Source: Microvirga terrestris
GTDB taxonomy: Bacteria; Pseudomonadota; Alphaproteobacteria; Rhizobiales; Beijerinckiaceae
Length of the DNA stretch: 64,000 nucleotides
Direction: 5' to 3'
Assembly (NCBI RefSeq): GCF_015694425.1
Contig: NZ_JADQDN010000001.1
Span: 620,001-684,000, forward strand
Numbering within the stretch: the first letter of the stretch is position 1; every line of letters begins with the position of its first letter. The translations under genes and the position numbers were made by a program. A model generated the notes under the pieces. That model did not search any database, had not been told where the DNA came from, and was given only the letters and a program-made list of their open reading frames with translations. Below are positions 1 to 8,199 of the stretch, in pieces.

Positions 1-838
1 TGATGCCCCCCGAGCCTCCTGCCGGAGCAAGCATATCAATCACGACCCCGTGCGATGCCTGGTCCAGGGTCTGGCCCGTATAACGCATGCGGGAAGCGAT
101 CTCGTGGGCTGCTGCATAGCGGATGAAAATCTCGCCATGGCCGGTTGCTGATATGGCACAGGTCTCGTTGTCAGCCCAGGTTCCGGCGCCAAAGACAGGG
201 CTGTCGCCCACACGTCCTGGGGATTTTGCCGTCATGCCGCCAGTGGAGGTCGCAGCAGCGAGATTCCCGTGCCGGTCGCGAGCCACTGCCCCGACGGTGC
301 CATGCTTGCGCGACTCGTCCTGATCGTCCGCGCCGCTCTGGCGCATGGCAAGCGTCTCCTGCAGGGCCTGCCAGCGTTGTTCGGTGAAGAAGTAGGATGC
401 CTCCTCGAAAGCAAGACCCTGACGGCGACAGAACTCCATGGCGCTTTCGCCGATGAGCAGCACGTGGCCGGAATGCTCCATCACGGCGCGGGCGGCAAGA
501 ATGGGATTGCGCGGGCCGCAGATCCCGGCAACAGCTCCAGCGGAGCGGTCACGCCCGTCCATAACGGCAGCATCCATCTCCTGCTTGCCAGCCGATGTGT
601 AAACCGCGCCACGTCCGGCATTGAAAAGCGGCTCGTCTTCGAGCGCCATTACGGCGGCGGTGACCGCATTTAGCGCGCTTCCACCGTCGGCGAGAACGAT
701 GCGTCCCGCGTCGAGGGCACGGCGCAGGCCCGCATGATAGGCAGCTTCCCGCTCGGGCGTCATCTTGCTGCGCAAAATCGTTCCTGCGCCGCCATGGATT
801 GCAAGGGCGAAGTCGTTACCGGATGCGCTGCTGGTCAT
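1..838 (-). CDS. iaaA: Isoaspartyl peptidase/L-asparaginase, 3' end outside window
   Basis: Ntn-hydrolase that removes isoaspartyl residues from dipeptides and hydrolyses asparagine. The protein starts at ATG 838 with MTSSASGNDFALAIHGGAG, the typical N-terminal IHGGAGT strand, and continues in frame to the left edge, so at least 279 residues are present and the C-terminus is missing. The motif KHGTVGAVARD places the expected autocleavage and nucleophilic threonine at residue 181, followed by the conserved ATSTGGMTAKSPGRVGDSP segment and GAGTWADN. It is the last visible gene of the leftward operon, 25 bp after the P1 peptidase. In E. coli iaaA heads the iaaA-gsiABCD glutathione-import operon; here a Gsi/Dpp-type importer lies just beyond the divergent promoter, which supports a peptide-salvage role. 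Confidence 0.93.
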   Translation of the reverse strand, partial: MTSSASGNDFALAIHGGAGTILRSKMTPEREAAYHAGLRRALDAGRIVLADGGSALNAVTAAVMALEDEPLFNAGRGAVYTSAGKQEMDAAVMDGRDRSAGAVAGICGPRNPILAARAVMEHSGHVLLIGESAMEFCRRQGLAFEEASYFFTEQRWQALQETLAMRQSGADDQDESRKHGTVGAVARDRHGNLAAATSTGGMTAKSPGRVGDSPVFGAGTWADNETCAISATGHGEIFIRYAAAHEIASRMRYTGQTLDQASHGVVIDMLAPAGGSGGI

Positions 839-863
839 AAGGGCAGGTGTCCTTTGAAAAGGG

Positions 864-1898
864 TTACAAAGCGTCGGTCAGGGCTGGACGGTGATGTCCT
901 GCGCGGCCGGTCATGGAACCGGCGGCGACGAGGGCGTCGATAACGGCTTCCTGCGTAGCATCGGCTACCGCCTCGAAGAGCAGATCGATACGATTCTCGT
1001 TCAGGATGCAGATATTCACCAGGGCTGCCTTCTCGTCGTGGGAGAGGACATTGGCCGTCGTAAAGCCGAGTGCAATGTCGCCGCTGCCGTGGCCCCAGAA
1101 CGATCCGAGGCGCGCGAGTCCGACACCAGAGCGGCGGATGACGCGCTTGAGTTGCCGGTCGTTCAATGGGATGTCCGTAGCCGCAATGATGATGATCGAC
1201 CCTTTCTCAGTGGCATATCTCTCCATCTGAGTCTCAGGCTGAACGACAACCCTGCCATCGGGAAGACGCAAGTCGCCAGCCCGTCCAAAATTGGAAAGGA
1301 CGAGTACGCCTAGGTGATAGCTCCGATCATCTAGGTCCAGACGCCGGGATGATGTGCCGATGCCACCTTTGAAGCCGAAGGTACTCATGCCGCAGCCGGC
1401 GCCCACTGAGCCGACATCGAAACGAGAGGAGGCGTTTGCCAAAGCGGTGCGTGCGTCCTCTTCGGTGACGGCAAGTGCCTGGATGTCGTTCAGATAGCCA
1501 TCGTTGCACTCGAACACGACAGGATTAACCGTGGCAGTTTCTCGGCCGATATCCGGGTTATGCTCAATCGCGTGTCTCACCAGCGCAGTGCAGCATGTGC
1601 CAACCGCGAGGGTGTTGGTCAGAAGAATAGGGGTCTCGATCGTGCCCAGTTCTTCTACCTGTATCAGACCCGCGCTTTTTCCGAACCCATTCAGGACATG
1701 TACGGCCGCTACCGGCTTCTCGCGATATAAATTGCCGCCATAGGGAACAATAGCCGTTACCCCGGTGCGGATATCTCCATCCACCAGCGTATGGTGGCCG
1801 ACTCGAACACCCTGCACGTCCGTGATGCTGTTCAACTCACCTGTCGGCAGATTGCCGCAGGCGAGGCCGACGTCCCGAGCGCGGGCAGTGCGTTGCAT
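864..1898 (-). CDS. P1 family peptidase (DmpA-like aminopeptidase)
   Basis: A 344-residue member of the S58/DmpA family, autoprocessing aminopeptidases that accept D-residues, beta-amino acids or small amides depending on the member. Visible motifs are NSITDVQGVRVGHHT (about 23-37), the glycine-rich NGFGKSAG (70-77), VNPVVFECNDGYLND, and GAGCGMSTFGFKGGIGTSSR (166-185), the region holding the self-cleavage site and serine nucleophile of this family. An upstream start is possible in the same frame, but ATG 1898 begins MQRTARARDVGL and overlaps the preceding stop as TGATG, implying translational coupling to the deacetylase-like gene. No signal peptide is evident, so it probably acts in the cytoplasm on imported substrates. 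The exact substrate cannot be read from sequence. Confidence 0.9.
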   Translation of the reverse strand: MQRTARARDVGLACGNLPTGELNSITDVQGVRVGHHTLVDGDIRTGVTAIVPYGGNLYREKPVAAVHVLNGFGKSAGLIQVEELGTIETPILLTNTLAVGTCCTALVRHAIEHNPDIGRETATVNPVVFECNDGYLNDIQALAVTEEDARTALANASSRFDVGSVGAGCGMSTFGFKGGIGTSSRRLDLDDRSYHLGVLVLSNFGRAGDLRLPDGRVVVQPETQMERYATEKGSIIIIAATDIPLNDRQLKRVIRRSGVGLARLGSFWGHGSGDIALGFTTANVLSHDEKAALVNICILNENRIDLLFEAVADATQEAVIDALVAAGSMTGRAGHHRPALTDAL

Positions 1899-2794
1899 CA
1901 GAGACCTTGCTCCTTCACGAAATCTGCGATTTCCGCGTGGGTCGCTACCCAAACGTCCGATCGTTGTGCGATTTCCTCGAGAAGCTTTTCCAGAATCCAG
2001 ATGCGTGATCGATAGCCCGTCACATGAGGGTGCATGGTGAGGAGGAACAAGCCGCCTTCTTCGTAGGCTCGCTCGAATTCTCGAAAGAAGATATCGTAGA
2101 CGGCGGTCGGCGGTGTGTGCGGGCGCAGGCCGTTGAATCGGTGCATGTTGAAATAGACCGCGTCATCCCTGATCCATTCAACGGGAAGCTCTACGATTCC
2201 GGTTGGCTCACCCTGTTCGAGCAGTTCATAAGGATCGTCGTCCGCCATTAGAGATGAATCATACAGCAATCCGAGTTCGCGCTCGATCCGCAACGTGCTG
2301 GGGCTGAAATCCCAGGAAGGCGTGCGCATGCCGACCGGACGCACCCCGGTGATCTTTTCTAGGGTATCGGATGCTCGGAACATCAAGTCGCGTTCGATGT
2401 TGTACGGCAGTTGGCTGTTGAGCTCGTGAATCCAGCCGTGAATGCCGATCTCATGGCCTTCTGCTATCACCCGACGTTGCTCGTCTTCATAGAGGAGGGC
2501 AGCGACGGCCGGGACGAAGAAGGTTGCCTTGGCATCATACTTGGCGAGAGCACTCAGGATACGCGGCACGCCCTGGCGGTTGCCATACTGGCCCTGAGAC
2601 ATGCGGCCGATTGATTGTCCCCCATCGCGCAACTCGTTCGTCTCGTGGTCGGAATCGAACGACAGCGCGACGGCGCAGCGAGCACCATTTTTCCATTTGG
2701 CGGGCTTCAGAGAGGGACCAGCGCGCACATGCTCCACCTTGCTGCGCCAGGTTTGCTCATCCCATCCCCAGGGCGGGCTGCTCATCTCGTCCAT
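1898..2794 (-). CDS. Polysaccharide deacetylase-family hydrolase (PuuE/cyclic-amidase-like)
   Basis: A 298-residue NodB-fold protein. The metal-site strand reads ALSFDSDHET, HGWIHELNSQLPYNIERDL supplies the usual second His region, MRTPSWDFSP the Arg/Pro loop, and LTMHPHVTGYRSR the C-terminal His. Members with the SFDSDHE variant are often annotated as polysaccharide deacetylases, but the subfamily includes amide hydrolases such as PuuE-type allantoinase and cyclic imidases. In this operon, beside amidases and peptidases and with no polysaccharide genes, a small amide or imide substrate is the better guess. ATG 2794 (MDEMSSPPWGWD) is preferred over an in-frame start 42 bp upstream because the protein then begins at the conserved region. 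The SDR gene ends 47 bp upstream. Confidence 0.82.
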   Translation of the reverse strand: MDEMSSPPWGWDEQTWRSKVEHVRAGPSLKPAKWKNGARCAVALSFDSDHETNELRDGGQSIGRMSQGQYGNRQGVPRILSALAKYDAKATFFVPAVAALLYEDEQRRVIAEGHEIGIHGWIHELNSQLPYNIERDLMFRASDTLEKITGVRPVGMRTPSWDFSPSTLRIERELGLLYDSSLMADDDPYELLEQGEPTGIVELPVEWIRDDAVYFNMHRFNGLRPHTPPTAVYDIFFREFERAYEEGGLFLLTMHPHVTGYRSRIWILEKLLEEIAQRSDVWVATHAEIADFVKEQGL

Positions 2795-2841
2795 AGTGCT
2801 CTCAATTCCTTGTCTGCGTAATCTAAGGGGCGGCAATGAAG

Positions 2842-3597
2842 TCAGGAGCGGCCACCGTCAACTGAGATAATCTGGCCTGATACCCAAGCTGCCGCGTCCG
2901 ATGCCAGAAACATCACAGCGTTGGCAATATCCTGGGGATAGCCAAGGCGACGAGTATGGATGCTCTCCACAAGTCGCGCCTGGCCCTCCGGCCCGTAACT
3001 CTCCCATTGGCGCTGCGTGGCAGGGTTCGAGAGCACGAACCCGGGTGCCACACTGTTCACCGTTATGCAGAAGGGGCCGAGCTCGAAGCTGAGCTGCTTC
3101 GTCAGACCGACCAACGCATGCTTGGAAGCTGTATAAGCTTGAATGCCCGTGAGGCTCGGTCGCAATCCCGCTCCGGACGAAATGTTGATGATGCGTCCGA
3201 ACTTGCCCTGCTTCATATGCGGAGCCGCTGCCTGCGAACACCAGAAGGCGCCATGCACATTGGCCTCGAACAAAACAAGCCAATCCTGCTCGCTCACTTC
3301 CTCGACGGGCCTCGCCACTTGGCCGCGAACGCCCCCTGCACAGTTCACGAGGATGTCGATCCCACCAAGTGTCTCGGCCATGTCGGCGAAAACGTCAGCT
3401 ACAGCGGCACGATCTGCAAGATCGAGGGTGCGGGTTGCCTTGGCGCCGGCTTCGGCAGCAACCCGGAGGCCAGCTTCATCCAAGTCAAGGGCCCACACAT
3501 GGGCACCCTCGGCTGCAAGACATTGGACGATACTTCGTCCGATGCCCTGTGCAGCGCCGGTGACGGCAACACGACGGCTGGTGAAGTCAAGTTTCAT
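2842..3597 (-). CDS. SDR-family NAD(P)-dependent oxidoreductase
   Basis: A 251-residue classical short-chain dehydrogenase. The Rossmann motif TGAAQGIG is at 13-20, NCAGG at 85-89, the catalytic serine in INISSGAG (about 140) and the YTASK active-site pair Tyr155/Lys159. Its end, SGQIISVDGGRS, matches the usual family terminus. An aspartate-rich end of beta-2 (ALDLDEAG) favours NAD over NADP. Its ATG overlaps the stop of the ketopantoate-reductase-like gene as ATGA. With that enzyme it gives the operon two successive dehydrogenase steps, perhaps acting on a hydroxy acid or alcohol released from the imported amide. The substrate is unknown. Confidence 0.9.
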   Translation of the reverse strand: MKLDFTSRRVAVTGAAQGIGRSIVQCLAAEGAHVWALDLDEAGLRVAAEAGAKATRTLDLADRAAVADVFADMAETLGGIDILVNCAGGVRGQVARPVEEVSEQDWLVLFEANVHGAFWCSQAAAPHMKQGKFGRIINISSGAGLRPSLTGIQAYTASKHALVGLTKQLSFELGPFCITVNSVAPGFVLSNPATQRQWESYGPEGQARLVESIHTRRLGYPQDIANAVMFLASDAAAWVSGQIISVDGGRS

Positions 3598-4610
3598 AGG
3601 TTGAGCATCTCGTCGAGCGTAGACCAGGATTGTTCGCGGCGGCCATCCTCGATGTCATGGATCAGGGCGACCAGCTTATTGATGGCAGGCGTGGGTATGC
3701 CGGCCTCTTGGCCCACAGCACCAATGATGGCGATCTGCGCATCGACCTCGGTCTTGCGCTTGCGCACAGCGAGATCGCGCCAGATGCCGGAATGAGTCTT
3801 GGCCGTATGCCGGTTGAACTCGGCCATGTTGGCAACAGAACGCCTTGCTGCAGCTTCATCCGCTCCCGGCATGAAGGCGTCGGGATCAAAGCCGTTGAAG
3901 CCCAATAGCTTCACGTTGCGAGTCTTCGCGACGGCCATGACTTCCCGGCCTAAACGCTGGTAAACTGGGAAGTGCCGCTCCGACGCCAGGTTCTCGGACA
4001 TGGAGGCGTTCGTCAGTGCCGTCGCGAAGAGCAGGGAGCCGTAGCCGAGCTTGCCCCAGAGATAGCCCCAGATGTTGTCAGTGAGCACGGCCTTCGGCTC
4101 GAAGATCGAGAGCAGGCGGTGATAGTCGCGCACCGAATCCGACGCCTGACCATCGAGTCCGCCGACTGCGACGGCGGCGCGGTTGCCAAAAAGAACGCGT
4201 CCGGGTTCGAGCCAGTCTGCGCCGAAGTTGACGAAGCATCCAATCGTGCGCTCGGCACCGATTTCTTCGGCTATGATGATCTCGTTCAACCCGTTCTGCG
4301 CGGAGAGGACGGTGCCGTCCTCAGCTAAATGGGGCTTGAGAGCCCGAACGGCATCGCGGGTATGGTGAGCCTTGACCGCGAGGATGATGCGCTTGAACTG
4401 CCCGGTCACCTCACTAGGCAACACGGCCTTCACCGGTTGGCGGAAGGTTTCCACAGGGCCTTCGATGAAAAGACCTTCGCGCTTCATCGCTTCCACATGC
4501 GGCTCGACGATGTCGACGAGCAGCACATCCTCGCCAGCACGGGCGAAATAGGCGCCGAGGGTACCGCCGATGGCACCGGCGCCCCAGATCAGGATCGTGT
4601 TCTCGTTCAT
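3594..4610 (-). CDS. Ketopantoate reductase (ApbA/PanE) family oxidoreductase
   Basis: A 338-residue two-domain NAD(P)H dehydrogenase. The N-terminus ILIWGAGAIGGTLGAYFARAG is the nucleotide-binding GxGxxG strand. LAVKAHHTRDAVR and SAQNGLNE match the ApbA N-domain, and the C-terminal helical domain contains the WGKLGYGSLLFATALTNAS segment that carries the family lysine/asparagine positions. Although the fold is that of PanE, an ordinary pantothenate role is unlikely inside a hydrolase operon; paralogues commonly reduce other 2-keto acids. The start at ATG 4610 overlaps the creatininase stop (TAATG); a TTG six bases upstream is less likely. No panE symbol is given because the substrate is not established. 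Confidence 0.87.
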   Translation of the reverse strand: MNENTILIWGAGAIGGTLGAYFARAGEDVLLVDIVEPHVEAMKREGLFIEGPVETFRQPVKAVLPSEVTGQFKRIILAVKAHHTRDAVRALKPHLAEDGTVLSAQNGLNEIIIAEEIGAERTIGCFVNFGADWLEPGRVLFGNRAAVAVGGLDGQASDSVRDYHRLLSIFEPKAVLTDNIWGYLWGKLGYGSLLFATALTNASMSENLASERHFPVYQRLGREVMAVAKTRNVKLLGFNGFDPDAFMPGADEAAARRSVANMAEFNRHTAKTHSGIWRDLAVRKRKTEVDAQIAIIGAVGQEAGIPTPAINKLVALIHDIEDGRREQSWSTLDEMLNL

Positions 4611-5305
4611 TACCAATTCTCGATCAGGGTGCGGGTCTCGTCGATGGCCACTGACCAGATGACGTTCATGTCCTCGTCGGACCGCTGGAAGTATCCACCG
4701 AAATTGCCGTCCTGCAGGATCTCACGGACACCCTCCGGACCGAAGGTCCGCATACGCTCCAGATCGACCATGGGTTTCTGATGTGATGGCTGCTCGATGT
4801 CGGGCAGACGCGTCCAGGGGAAGTTCTCCATCCAGGAGGCATGCGAGGCAACCGGATCGATCTCCTTCACCTTCTCGAAGGTGCGCGGAGCGTTCCACCA
4901 ATTGTGGAATTTCACACGGCATTCCTGATTGGCTCCCATCCATTCGATGGCTGCTGTATGGCCCGGTGTATTCCCACCGTGCCCGTTTACGAACAGAATG
5001 CGGCGGAAGCCCGTGCGCTTTAGGGAATCGAGAATGTCCGTGATGATCCGCAGGTAGGTGTCGGCCTTCAGCGAGACCGTGCCGGGATAGGCCATGAAAT
5101 AGGGTGTGATGCCGTAGGCCTGAACCGGGAAGACCGGAACCCCGGTCGGTGCGGCTGCTTCAGTGGCCACACGTTCCGCCAGGATGCTGTCGACGGAGAG
5201 ACTCAGGTAGGCGTGCTGCTCCGTGCAGCCCAATGGGACAACGGCGCGATCATCTGTCTTCAGGTATTCTTCCACCTGAAGCCAGTTCATCTCACTGATT
5301 TTCAT
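4610..5305 (-). CDS. Creatininase-family amidohydrolase
   Basis: A 231-residue member of the creatininase family, metal-dependent cyclic-amide hydrolases that also includes the F420 and mycofactocin amidases. Metal-ligand candidates are Glu29 and His31 in PLGCTEQHAYL, Asp39 in SVDSIL, and His109 in FVNGHGGNTPGH, all at expected spacing. It is slightly shorter than creatininase itself, and the family is broad, so the substrate should not be assumed to be creatinine. ATG 5305 overlaps the stop of the GntR gene as ATGA, making it the first structural gene after the regulator. Its position suggests it opens or cleaves the compound for which the operon is specialised. Confidence 0.88.
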   Translation of the reverse strand: MKISEMNWLQVEEYLKTDDRAVVPLGCTEQHAYLSLSVDSILAERVATEAAAPTGVPVFPVQAYGITPYFMAYPGTVSLKADTYLRIITDILDSLKRTGFRRILFVNGHGGNTPGHTAAIEWMGANQECRVKFHNWWNAPRTFEKVKEIDPVASHASWMENFPWTRLPDIEQPSHQKPMVDLERMRTFGPEGVREILQDGNFGGYFQRSDEDMNVIWSVAIDETRTLIENW

Positions 5306-6378
5306 GAAGGCTCTTCCTCTTGAGAAACGTTTGCCGAGCGCAGGCGCTCGAGGACGGGCAGCAGCGTAGCGCGGATCGCATGCGGGTCCGGCACATAGCG
5401 GAATTCCAAAGCCTGTCGGCCTGCCGGCAGAAGCCTCTTCACAGTCGCCTCGGCACCGCTGGCATAGATTGCCACATCAATTTGGGTCAGAAAGGCTGCG
5501 AGGTCAGGGGCCGTGATCAACCGAACATCGACCGTCGACACGTGAGGTGCAAATCGCAGGACGCCGGGCTTCATCAAAGCGGCGAATTCGGGAAAGATCG
5601 ACACGAGCCCAACCTGTGCCATAGGATCAAGCAGCGCGAGCTGAGCCCGCGTCTCCTCAGCGGGAATGAAGCTCAAGCCGACGACCGGGATACCGCTTGG
5701 CACGAGATGCTCGACTTCGCCGCGGCGATGCGCCAGCGTCACGCAGATGTCGCAGGGCAGGGGAAAGGCCTCCCCTGCATGCAGGGAATCTACTGTCGTG
5801 ACGGCGATGGTATCGTCGGAGCCAAGATGGTCCTGAATTCGATTGGCATATTGCTGGGTCGTTTCAATGAAGTTGCCCACCATGACCAGCCGCAGCGGGC
5901 GCGTGGGCGTTGGACCACGTGCGGCGCGGGCATTCACGAGCGACGATACGACGGATGGGGCGAGACCCAGCTGCTCGGCCTCGTTGAAGAGCACCTCGAC
6001 CCGGCGTTGGATCTTGCGAATCGCATGGGAGCGCAGGCCGTCGCTGTTGTGCCCGTCTCCCACATAGGTGCCGGCCCCCGGCTTTGCCTCGATAAGTCCT
6101 GACTCGCGCAGTTCTCGATAGACTGTGGCCACAGTCATGTGCGCGATCCCAGCCCGCTCTGCCAACTCACGAACGGAGGGCAGACGTTGGCCGGTGGGTA
6201 ACTCGCCCAACGCAATTCCGAACTCGATCAACCCACGCAATTGCGTGCCAAGCGAAACAGGGAGCGTGCGGTCGAGTGCCCCTGCGAGGTTGGCAAGAAT
6301 GCGCTCGTCGGGGCTCTGTTCCGTGTCACTATAACGGCTGCCCTCATAAGGGTCAGATGCTGGTTGGAGTTTAGGCAA
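5302..6378 (-). CDS. GntR-family transcriptional regulator of the divergent peptide/amide locus
   Basis: A 358-residue regulator with an N-terminal winged helix (about 42-110): LPTGQRLPSVRELAERAG and ATVYRELRESGLIEAKPGAGTYVG are classic GntR helices. The C-terminal part (about 160-350) is not an aminotransferase, FCD or obvious UTRA domain; segments such as LRLVMVGNFIETTQQYANRI and DICVTLAHRRGEVEHLV look like an alpha/beta ligand-binding domain, perhaps periplasmic-binding-protein-like. The only start giving the whole HTH is TTG 6378; no early ATG exists. It is first in the leftward operon and faces the importer operon across 96 bp containing the near-palindrome at 6414-6431, so it probably controls both directions and itself. 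Confidence 0.88.
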   Translation of the reverse strand: MPKLQPASDPYEGSRYSDTEQSPDERILANLAGALDRTLPVSLGTQLRGLIEFGIALGELPTGQRLPSVRELAERAGIAHMTVATVYRELRESGLIEAKPGAGTYVGDGHNSDGLRSHAIRKIQRRVEVLFNEAEQLGLAPSVVSSLVNARAARGPTPTRPLRLVMVGNFIETTQQYANRIQDHLGSDDTIAVTTVDSLHAGEAFPLPCDICVTLAHRRGEVEHLVPSGIPVVGLSFIPAEETRAQLALLDPMAQVGLVSIFPEFAALMKPGVLRFAPHVSTVDVRLITAPDLAAFLTQIDVAIYASGAEATVKRLLPAGRQALEFRYVPDPHAIRATLLPVLERLRSANVSQEEEPS

Positions 6379-6413
6379 GGTGCTGTTGACTTTTCGTGTT
6401 CAGAGGGCCTACC

Positions 6414-6431
6414 GTTCTAATCGATAAGAAC
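6414..6431. promoter_or_regulatory. Near-perfect 18-bp palindrome, candidate GntR operator
   Basis: GTTCTAATCGATAAGAAC pairs at eight of nine symmetric positions; only the sixth position is mismatched. It sits midway between the regulator start (6378) and the binding-protein start (6475). A possible sigma-70 -35 box TTGACT lies at 6386-6391, putting the palindrome at about the start-point region of the rightward promoter, a typical place for repression. Assignment to the neighbouring GntR protein is inference from position. Confidence 0.6.
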
Positions 6432-6474
6432 ACCTTGGACGAAAAGCCAGGGTCTTAGCAAGAGGGGAAGTGAA

Positions 6475-8055
6475 TTGAAACAAAACTTCAAGCTGGGTGG
6501 ATCACTCGTCGCAGCTCTCGTTCTTGGCACCGTCCTTAGCGGTGGCGTATCAGCCCAAACTCTGACCATGGGTCTGCGGGCTGGCCCCGACTCCATCGAC
6601 CCGCACTGGTCAACCCTGGGCAGCCAAGCAGAGGCTCTGCGTCATATCTTCGATACGGTTGTCATGTCGGACGAGAACCTGGGTCTGAAGCCCGGTCTTG
6701 CGACCTCGTGGAAGCCGATCGATGAAACGACCTGGGAGTTCAAGATTCGTGAAGGCGTGAAATTTCACGACGGGTCGGAACTCACTGCTGAGGACGTGAA
6801 GTTCTCGATCGACCGCATCCCGGTCGTCACCGGTCCAATGAGCATGACGATCTACACGAAGCAGGTTGCGGAGACGAAGGTCGCCGACAAATACACCCTG
6901 CACGTTAAGACCAAGGCTCCTGCGCCGACCCTGCCGAACGACTTCATCCGCCTCTTCGTCGTGTCGAAGAACGTCGGCATGGAAGCCCGCAACGAGCAGT
7001 TCAATTCGGGCAAGGCTGCCATCGGGACTGGTCCTTACAAATTTGTATCTTGGGAACCTAAGGGCGACCTCGTCCTGGAGCGCAACGACAACTACTGGGG
7101 TGGCAAGCAGCCCTGGCAGAAGGTGGTTCGTAAGGAAATCCCGAGCGATCCGGCCCGCATGGCGGCGATGAAGTCCGGTCAGGTGGATCTCGTCAATTAT
7201 GTGCCGGCCACCGACTATGCTGCGATGCAGAAGGACAAGTCGGTCGACACTTTCGTGGCCGACTCGGTCTACTTCCTCAACCTTACGCCCAACGTGAAGG
7301 AGACCCTGCCGAAGAAGGTCAAGGTCGACGGCAAGGAGATTGACGCCAACCCGCTGCGAGACCCCAAGGTTCGTGAGGCCATGGATCTCGCAATCGATCG
7401 CAAGACGCTCGTGCGCGTTGTGCTTGAGGGCCTCGGTCGCCCGGCTAACCAGCTGATGCCCGCCAGCTTCTTCGGCGGCAACAAGAACCTGCCCGAACGC
7501 CCGTATGATCTGGCGAAGGCAAAGCAGCTTCTTGCCGATGCGGGCTACCCGAAGGGCTTCGAAATCGACTTCCACTGCACCAACAACCGCCTCCCGGGCG
7601 ATGCGGCGGTGTGCGAGGCTCTCTCGCAGATGTGGGCTCGAGCTGGATTGAAGGTGAACGCTAACGCCCTCAATGGAACCGTGTTCTTCCCGGCGCAGCA
7701 GAAGGGTGAATTCTCCCTCTGGATGAGCGGCTGGGGCACGCTGACGGGTGAGGCGAGCTATACATACGGCTCGCTCGTTCACACGGCAGACCCGCAGGTT
7801 GGTCTCGGCGCATTCAACAAGCAGGGTTATTCCAACCCGGAGGTGGACAAGCTGCTTCAGGAAGGCGCCCGCACCATGGACGACACGAAGCGTCGCGCTC
7901 TCTTCGAGAAGGTGACGGAAATCTCTATGAACGACCGTGCCCTGATCCCGACCGTGCAGATCCAGACGGTTTGGGCCGCCAAGAAGGGCATGCTGACCAT
8001 CCCGGCTCGCGTCGATCAAGAGACCCTAGCCTACGAGATCAAGCCGAAGAGCTGA
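6475..8055 (+). CDS. Peptide ABC transporter substrate-binding protein (DppA/GsiB type)
   Basis: A 526-residue periplasmic binding protein of the SBP_bac_5 family. The N-terminus is a Sec signal peptide with likely cleavage after GGVSA, before QTLTMGLRAGPDSIDPHW, the usual start of mature DppA-like proteins. WEFKIREGVKFHDGSELTAEDVKFSIDR is split by the expected family motif, and the 5-family C-terminal region is complete. The start codon is TTG 6475, seven bases after AGGGGAA; a nearby GTG is in another frame and stops at once. It heads the rightward operon with two permeases, two ATPases and a carboxypeptidase. The ligand is probably a short peptide or peptide-like amide; sequence alone does not distinguish dipeptide, glutathione or opine. 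Confidence 0.93.
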   Translation: MKQNFKLGGSLVAALVLGTVLSGGVSAQTLTMGLRAGPDSIDPHWSTLGSQAEALRHIFDTVVMSDENLGLKPGLATSWKPIDETTWEFKIREGVKFHDGSELTAEDVKFSIDRIPVVTGPMSMTIYTKQVAETKVADKYTLHVKTKAPAPTLPNDFIRLFVVSKNVGMEARNEQFNSGKAAIGTGPYKFVSWEPKGDLVLERNDNYWGGKQPWQKVVRKEIPSDPARMAAMKSGQVDLVNYVPATDYAAMQKDKSVDTFVADSVYFLNLTPNVKETLPKKVKVDGKEIDANPLRDPKVREAMDLAIDRKTLVRVVLEGLGRPANQLMPASFFGGNKNLPERPYDLAKAKQLLADAGYPKGFEIDFHCTNNRLPGDAAVCEALSQMWARAGLKVNANALNGTVFFPAQQKGEFSLWMSGWGTLTGEASYTYGSLVHTADPQVGLGAFNKQGYSNPEVDKLLQEGARTMDDTKRRALFEKVTEISMNDRALIPTVQIQTVWAAKKGMLTIPARVDQETLAYEIKPKS

Positions 8056-8068
8056 TCCTGACAAAGTC

Positions 8069-8125
8069 AGCCGGATTTCTCCGGCTGATCTCTTCCGGAG
8101 GGAAAGCTATTTTCCTCCGGCTTTT
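8069..8125 (+). terminator. Tandem hairpins between binding protein and permease genes (attenuator-like)
   Basis: The first hairpin pairs AGCCGGA (8069-8075) with TCCGGCT (8080-8086). The second pairs CCGGAGG plus AAA (8095-8105) with TTTCCTCCGG (8111-8120) and is followed by CTTTTT, resembling an intrinsic terminator. The right arm of the second hairpin, TCCGGCT at 8116-8122, can also pair with the left arm of the first, so the structures are potentially mutually exclusive. The simplest role is partial termination or mRNA protection that keeps binding-protein levels above permease levels. Confidence 0.65.
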
Positions 8126-8199
8126 TCATTGGTGATATTCGTGGAATGCCGGACGGCAATCGTCGGGCTCCCCGGATTGATGTCCATTCACGAGACAGC

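Noticed and set aside
3594..4610. Naming the ApbA-family gene panE
   Set aside because: The fold matches, but the operon context argues against pantothenate synthesis, so no symbol is given.
6610..8019. A 469-codon minus-strand frame opposite the binding protein
   Set aside because: Mirror frame of a clear SBP_bac_5 gene, rich in His/Arg/Val with no recognisable domain.
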